Shown: positions 61,038-64,000 of the stretch, one piece after another
Numbering within the stretch: position 1 is the stretch's first letter
Layout of the letters: every line of letters begins with the position of its first letter
Assembly: GCF_964228735.1 (NCBI RefSeq)
Contig: NZ_CAXRBQ010000086.1
Coordinates: 123,713-187,712, forward strand
Length of the DNA stretch: 64,000 nucleotides
Direction of reading: 5' to 3'
From: Pontibacterium sp964228735
Lineage (GTDB): Bacteria; Pseudomonadota; Gammaproteobacteria; Pseudomonadales; Balneatricaceae
The notes under the pieces: generated by a model
Told to the model about the DNA's origin: nothing
The model's database searches: none
Seen by the model: the letters and a program-made list of their open reading frames with translations, nothing else
Program-made: the position numbers and the translations under genes

Positions 61038-61723
61038 CAGATACACTTCTTCCAGCCGTTGTTGTCGAGCCCAACGCTGAGGCTGATGCCGCCGTCATCT
61101 GGCTGCATGGACTGGGCGCCAGTGGGCACGACTTTGAACAGGCAGTACCGTTTCTGAACCTGCCGGATTCTGCCCGTGTGCGTTTCGTATTTCCCCATGC
61201 ACCGGTGCGCCCCGTCACGATCAACAACGGCTGGCCGATGCCCGCCTGGTATGACATCTTGTCGATCGATATCGAGCGAAAAATCGATGAGGCAAGCCTA
61301 CTCGAGTCGGTTGAGCAGGTGAATGCGTTGATCCAACAGCAGATCGATCAGGGCATTAAGCCTGAGCGTATCATTCTGGCGGGGTTCTCCCAGGGCGGTG
61401 CGGTGGCCTACCATGCAGCGCTCTGTTATCCACAGCGCCTGGGCGGCTTGATTGTATTGTCCACCTACATCGCCACCGCTGAGCGTATACAGCGCGAGAA
61501 GATGGCGGTGAACGATCGCTTACCAATCTGGTTGGCGCACGGTGTAATGGACGACGTCGTGCCATATTCGCTGGGTGAGCAGGCGGTGCTGGAGCTGGAG
61601 AAAATGGGCTTTGAGCCGGAGTGGCATAACTACCCGATCGCCCATGAGGTCTCGCCTGAAGAGCTGAACGAATTAGGTCACTGGATTACACAGATTTTGG
61701 AATTTAAGGAGTCTTTCGCATGA
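61034..61723 (+). CDS. Carboxylesterase / phospholipase (alpha/beta hydrolase, EstB-like)
   Basis: 229 residues. AVIWLHGLGASGHDFE near the N-terminus. The Ser nucleophile elbow GFSQGGAVAYH, catalytic Asp in WLAHGVMDDVVPYSLGEQA and His in YPIAHEVSPEEL fit the carboxylesterase-2 / acyl-protein thioesterase-like family. ATG at 61034 overlaps the pdxH stop (ATGA). Confidence 0.9.
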   Translation: MTDTLLPAVVVEPNAEADAAVIWLHGLGASGHDFEQAVPFLNLPDSARVRFVFPHAPVRPVTINNGWPMPAWYDILSIDIERKIDEASLLESVEQVNALIQQQIDQGIKPERIILAGFSQGGAVAYHAALCYPQRLGGLIVLSTYIATAERIQREKMAVNDRLPIWLAHGVMDDVVPYSLGEQAVLELEKMGFEPEWHNYPIAHEVSPEELNELGHWITQILEFKESFA

Positions 61724-62187
61724 AAATCACCCAGGACAAAGTTGCGTCGTTTCACTACGCGCTGATCGATCGCAAGAAAAAAGTGCTGGATGGCTCACGC
61801 GGTGGTGATCCCTTGCCTTACCTGCACGGCCACAAAAACATCGTGCCGGGCCTGGAGAAAGCGCTGGAAGGGCGTGAGGCTGGGGATAAGTTTACGGTGA
61901 CCGTGATGCCATCTGAAGGTTACGGTGAGCGTGATGAAGAACTGGTCAGCATTGTGGATCGTTCTGCGTTCCAGGGCATGGAGCTGAAAGTGGGCATGCA
62001 CTGCCAGGTCGAGGATGAAAACGGCGAACAGCAGCTGGTAACCGTGGTTGAGTTCAACGACGAAGAAGTGGCTGTGGATGGCAATCATCCATACGCGGGC
62101 AAAGCACTGACCTTCGACGTGGAAGTGGTCGATGTGCGTGATGCCACTGAAGAAGAATTGAGCGCAGGCCGTGTAAGCCTGGGCTGA
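61720..62187 (+). CDS. slyD: SlyD-like FKBP-type peptidyl-prolyl isomerase
   Basis: 155 residues. FKBP core with an inserted IF domain: VASFHYALIDRKKKVLDGSRGGDPLPYLHGHKNIVPGLEKALEGREAGDKF, then the IF region (EGYGERDEELVSIVDRSAF) and the end VDGNHPYAGKALTFDVEVVDVR. It lacks the long His/Cys-rich metal-binding tail of E. coli SlyD. ATG at 61720 overlaps the esterase stop. Confidence 0.93.
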   Translation: MKITQDKVASFHYALIDRKKKVLDGSRGGDPLPYLHGHKNIVPGLEKALEGREAGDKFTVTVMPSEGYGERDEELVSIVDRSAFQGMELKVGMHCQVEDENGEQQLVTVVEFNDEEVAVDGNHPYAGKALTFDVEVVDVRDATEEELSAGRVSLG

Positions 62188-62225
62188 TACAGCCGCATCA
62201 AATGTAGACTCTGTATCTACCTGCC

Positions 62226-62270
62226 GCCGATTGTCACTGAAAGTATCATCTAAGGTGACGATCGGCTTTT
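62226..62270 (+). terminator. Hairpin terminator after slyD
   Basis: GCCGAT-TGTCAC/GTGACG-ATCGGC stem with a loop of about 15 nt, followed by TTTT. The stem has one mismatch. Located 39 nt after the slyD stop. Confidence 0.6.
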
Positions 62271-62476
62271 CCGATCAACCTCATTCCTTCCGCTACCCCT
62301 TCTGCTACCGAAACCTGACAGGGTTTTGGCGCATTCGCTTTTAACCCTCAAATCTACCGCAGTTCCGGTTAAGCATTGCCCGTCGCGCAAGCATCGTTTT
62401 TTGTCGCGCAGTTGTGCGAGCGGATGCCGACTGCATGGCATAAGTCACGAGTTAATCAGATGCGTGACTGATCCAC

Positions 62477-62734
62477 TTACACTTTCTCGCGCCACTTCAG
62501 ATCGCCGATCTGAACGTTCAGCCATTCAAAGCCAATTCGACGTGCAACCGCTGCGGCCCCATCCAGGCTTTTGAATTCACGTTCATCCTTCGAACGCTGC
62601 AGCTCGAGGGTAATGACCTCGTTTTGTTTGGTGATGAATTTCAACGTCCAGCCACGGGCCATCGAAATTGGAATCGCCTGGCAAGAATCAAAAACACCTG
62701 CCTTGAACAGTAGTTTTATTTCACGCTCTTGCAT
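62477..62734 (-). CDS. Hypothetical protein (85 aa)
   Basis: Soluble, beta-like: REIKLLFKAGVFDSCQAIPI, then WTLKFITKQNEVITLELQRSKD and GAAAVARRIGFEWLNVQI. ATG at 62734 has GAGG 9 nt upstream. No family recognised with confidence. The 200 bp upstream are clearly AT-rich compared with the rest of the window. Confidence 0.6.
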   Translation of the reverse strand: MQEREIKLLFKAGVFDSCQAIPISMARGWTLKFITKQNEVITLELQRSKDEREFKSLDGAAAVARRIGFEWLNVQIGDLKWREKV

Positions 62735-63106
62735 CGTCTTAAACCTCTTTTGAGACTTTATTGTTTATATATGATTATTATATATCCAATATCGACAAAT
62801 CACAAAAAATAAGTGTTTCGTAAGCGCGTCTAACTACTTGATTTGTATGGTGTTTTACGTGAGGGTGAAAGAATTTTGAAGGAGGGCTTTGGTGTCTGTA
62901 AGTGATTGATTTAAAAGGACTTTTATTTTGATGTTTTTAGTTCCTTTTGGAATATGTAGTCCTGTTTTTATGTGTGCTTATCGAGAAAACCGAATCAAAA
63001 GATGTTTTTGATTTGTCTTATGAGGATGTTGAGAGGTGTGAGGCTAAATGAGGGGCGGCCGGCGAATCTAAGTGATTGAAAAGCAAAGGGGAAGGTACAG
63101 AAAGAG
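62735..63106. other. AT-rich intergenic region without supported genes
   Basis: About 370 bp, including ATTATTATATATCCAATATC. I see no ORF with a convincing ribosome site except a possible 26-codon frame from 62931, which has no well-spaced one. It may contain promoters for the 85-residue gene. Low GC could be a sign of recent acquisition. Confidence 0.4.
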
Positions 63107-63131
63107 AACGGGGACGCAGCGCGCCCCCGTT
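63107..63131 (-). terminator. Hairpin terminator of the 63-residue gene
   Basis: AACGGGG/CCCCGTT stem with a GC-rich loop; on the minus strand it is followed by CTCTTTCTGT. It lies 26 nt after the stop at 63157. Confidence 0.55.
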
Positions 63132-63156
63132 GGTGAGCGGGTAGGAAGGTGGCCCG

Positions 63157-63348
63157 CTACTTGGAATCGAGCCGGTGCTGGATATGTTCTTCTATCGCGT
63201 CAAGCTTACGCTTCAATTCGCTGACGGTTTCGTCACTGTCGCTGAGTTCCGGTGTGAATTTGACTGTATCCAGCAATTCCAGCAGAAAACTCTCTTCGTT
63301 CATTTTGGCGATTTCTTCGGGCGTCCAGATCTTCAGCAAGCTCGGCAT
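63157..63348 (-). CDS. Small hypothetical protein (63 aa)
   Basis: Starts MPSLLKIWTPEEIAKMNEES; mostly helical, charged, with ELLDTVKFTPELSDSDETVSELKRKLDAIEEHIQH suggesting a coiled-coil-like end. ATG at 63348 follows AGGAGAG at 7 nt, a good site; the frame to 63414 is not needed. No family recognised. Confidence 0.6.
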   Translation of the reverse strand: MPSLLKIWTPEEIAKMNEESFLLELLDTVKFTPELSDSDETVSELKRKLDAIEEHIQHRLDSK

Positions 63349-63619
63349 CACCACTCTCCTCTGTTCAAGTGGGAAAGAGACGGTCTTTCTCAAGCTTAGC
63401 AGGTTGCTGAACAATCACTAATTTGGCGTGCACGGATGTGTGAAATTCGTGCTTTGTGGTGTCAAGGGATCAAACTATTGATCTGAGTCTATGTTTGCCT
63501 CCAGTTGGATCTGAACGGCGAGCATTTTTTGAGCTATATCAATTTTCGCTAATGTGGAGCGATGTACCCTGAGGCCAGATTTTTAGATTAAGCAAAACAT
63601 TGTTTGAGAGGGTGACGAC

Positions 63620-63748
63620 ATGTTTGGTATCGATCCGTATAGCTTTGAAACTCTGGCTCCAAGTCTGCTGATGATTGCGGGCATGACTGCTGTAATGGTT
63701 TGGGGCTTCTTCAAAGTTCGCAACCTGATGAACGAAGACCAGAAGTAA
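63620..63748 (+). CDS. Small single-pass membrane protein (42 aa)
   Basis: Starts MFGIDPYSFETLAPSLLMIA and continues as one hydrophobic helix (GMTAVMVWGFFKV) ending in charged residues NLMNEDQK. ATG at 63620 has GAGAGGG about 7-8 nt upstream. It is below normal gene-calling size. Function unknown. Confidence 0.6.
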   Translation: MFGIDPYSFETLAPSLLMIAGMTAVMVWGFFKVRNLMNEDQK

Positions 63749-63819
63749 TTTACTTCTCGTCTTGCATAGACGATTTCCGGTCTGCTTTCCCCCTGCCGGA
63801 AAGCCCAGGAAGAGGTCGC

Positions 63820-64000
63820 ATGAAGCGGCCTTTTTCTTTTGAGGGAAAAAATTCTAGCGAAAAAAAAGGTTCTTCGTCGGATAGCGTGGAGCCTACAAAA
63901 AAAACGACGAAATGGTTTATGGTGAAGTCGCCAAACAATCATCAAAACCAAATCGTCGTTTATGCTTCAGGATTCTGCCTTCAGCAGCTGCCTATGGAAA
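63820..64000 (+). CDS. Gene cut by the right edge
   Basis: Frame open from ATG 63820 to the end of the window; 60 residues visible. AGGAAGAGG lies upstream at good spacing. The start MKRPFSFEGKNSSEKKGSSS is Lys/Ser-rich and looks disordered, followed by TKWFMVKSPNNHQNQIVVYASG, which is more ordered. No family can be named. Confidence 0.55.
   Translation, partial: MKRPFSFEGKNSSEKKGSSSDSVEPTKKTTKWFMVKSPNNHQNQIVVYASGFCLQQLPME

Noticed and set aside
62931..63011. 26-codon frame starting MFLVPFGICSPVF
   Set aside because: Nearest AGGA is about 13 nt from the ATG, composition is that of AT-rich noncoding DNA, and it ends with no conserved feature.

Overview
The window is chromosomal DNA of a Gammaproteobacterium, probably a marine Oceanospirillales-type bacterium. 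This rests on moderate GC, gammaproteobacterial housekeeping genes (greB, rlmA, slyD, pdxH, luxS, the dapC/dapD/dapE group) and signalling genes built around PilZ, GGDEF and EAL domains. I see no insertion sequence, prophage or CRISPR array. Genes are dense on both strands.

Layout. 1-6.6 kb: the edge of a permease gene, an AEC transporter, sixA, 3-hydroxyacyl-CoA dehydrogenase, a VOC protein, a candidate 57-residue protein, an acyl-CoA ligase and a receiver-AraC regulator. 6.9-20.1 kb: a complete one-direction Tad/Flp pilus locus: pilin, prepilin peptidase, an unusual winged-helix/AAA+ ATPase, RcpC/CpaB, secretin, small lipoprotein, TadG, two TadE-like pseudopilins, TadZ, TadA, TadB, TadC, TadD. 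20.1-23.7 kb: polysaccharide deacetylase, a membrane sulfatase/phosphotransferase-like protein and a small membrane protein. 23.9-31.5 kb: a GCS2-type ligase paired with an AstE/AspA-like deacylase, a divergent thiolase-fold protein, pcm, an XRE regulator, a sugar transferase, a PilZ protein and luxS.

31.9-37.5 kb: a Cache-PAS-GGDEF-EAL protein, then an OmpR/QseC-type two-component system with a PepSY protein and a cytochrome b561; two CTTAAG-type sites suggest the regulator controls this group and itself. 37.7-38.3 kb: tRNA-Ser, tRNA-Asn and two identical tRNA-Lys genes, followed by a 174-nt repeat that duplicates the last 19 nt of tRNA-Lys together with its terminator, like the E. coli tyrT rtT repeats. 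38.4-42.8 kb: a copper cluster (CueR-type promoter, copA, a 27-residue membrane peptide, a Cys-rich secreted protein, cueR, a DUF411 protein, a lipoprotein cytochrome c).

42.8-51.4 kb: greB, a GST, small proteins, rlmA, the lysine/diaminopimelate genes, and two tandem PilZ paralogs. 51.4-64 kb: an RND efflux pair, an alpha/beta hydrolase, a P-loop kinase, a DUF2959 lipoprotein, an inverted-repeat element, a fructosamine-kinase-family protein, pdxH, an esterase, slyD and several small ORFs, including a 42-residue membrane protein and a gene running off the right edge.

The most distinctive items are the extra AAA+ ATPase in the Tad locus, the tRNA-Lys 3'-end repeat, the PilZ paralogs that differ in their c-di-GMP motif, and several very small genes with good ribosome binding sites. 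I did not find a clearly new multi-gene defence or mobile system.
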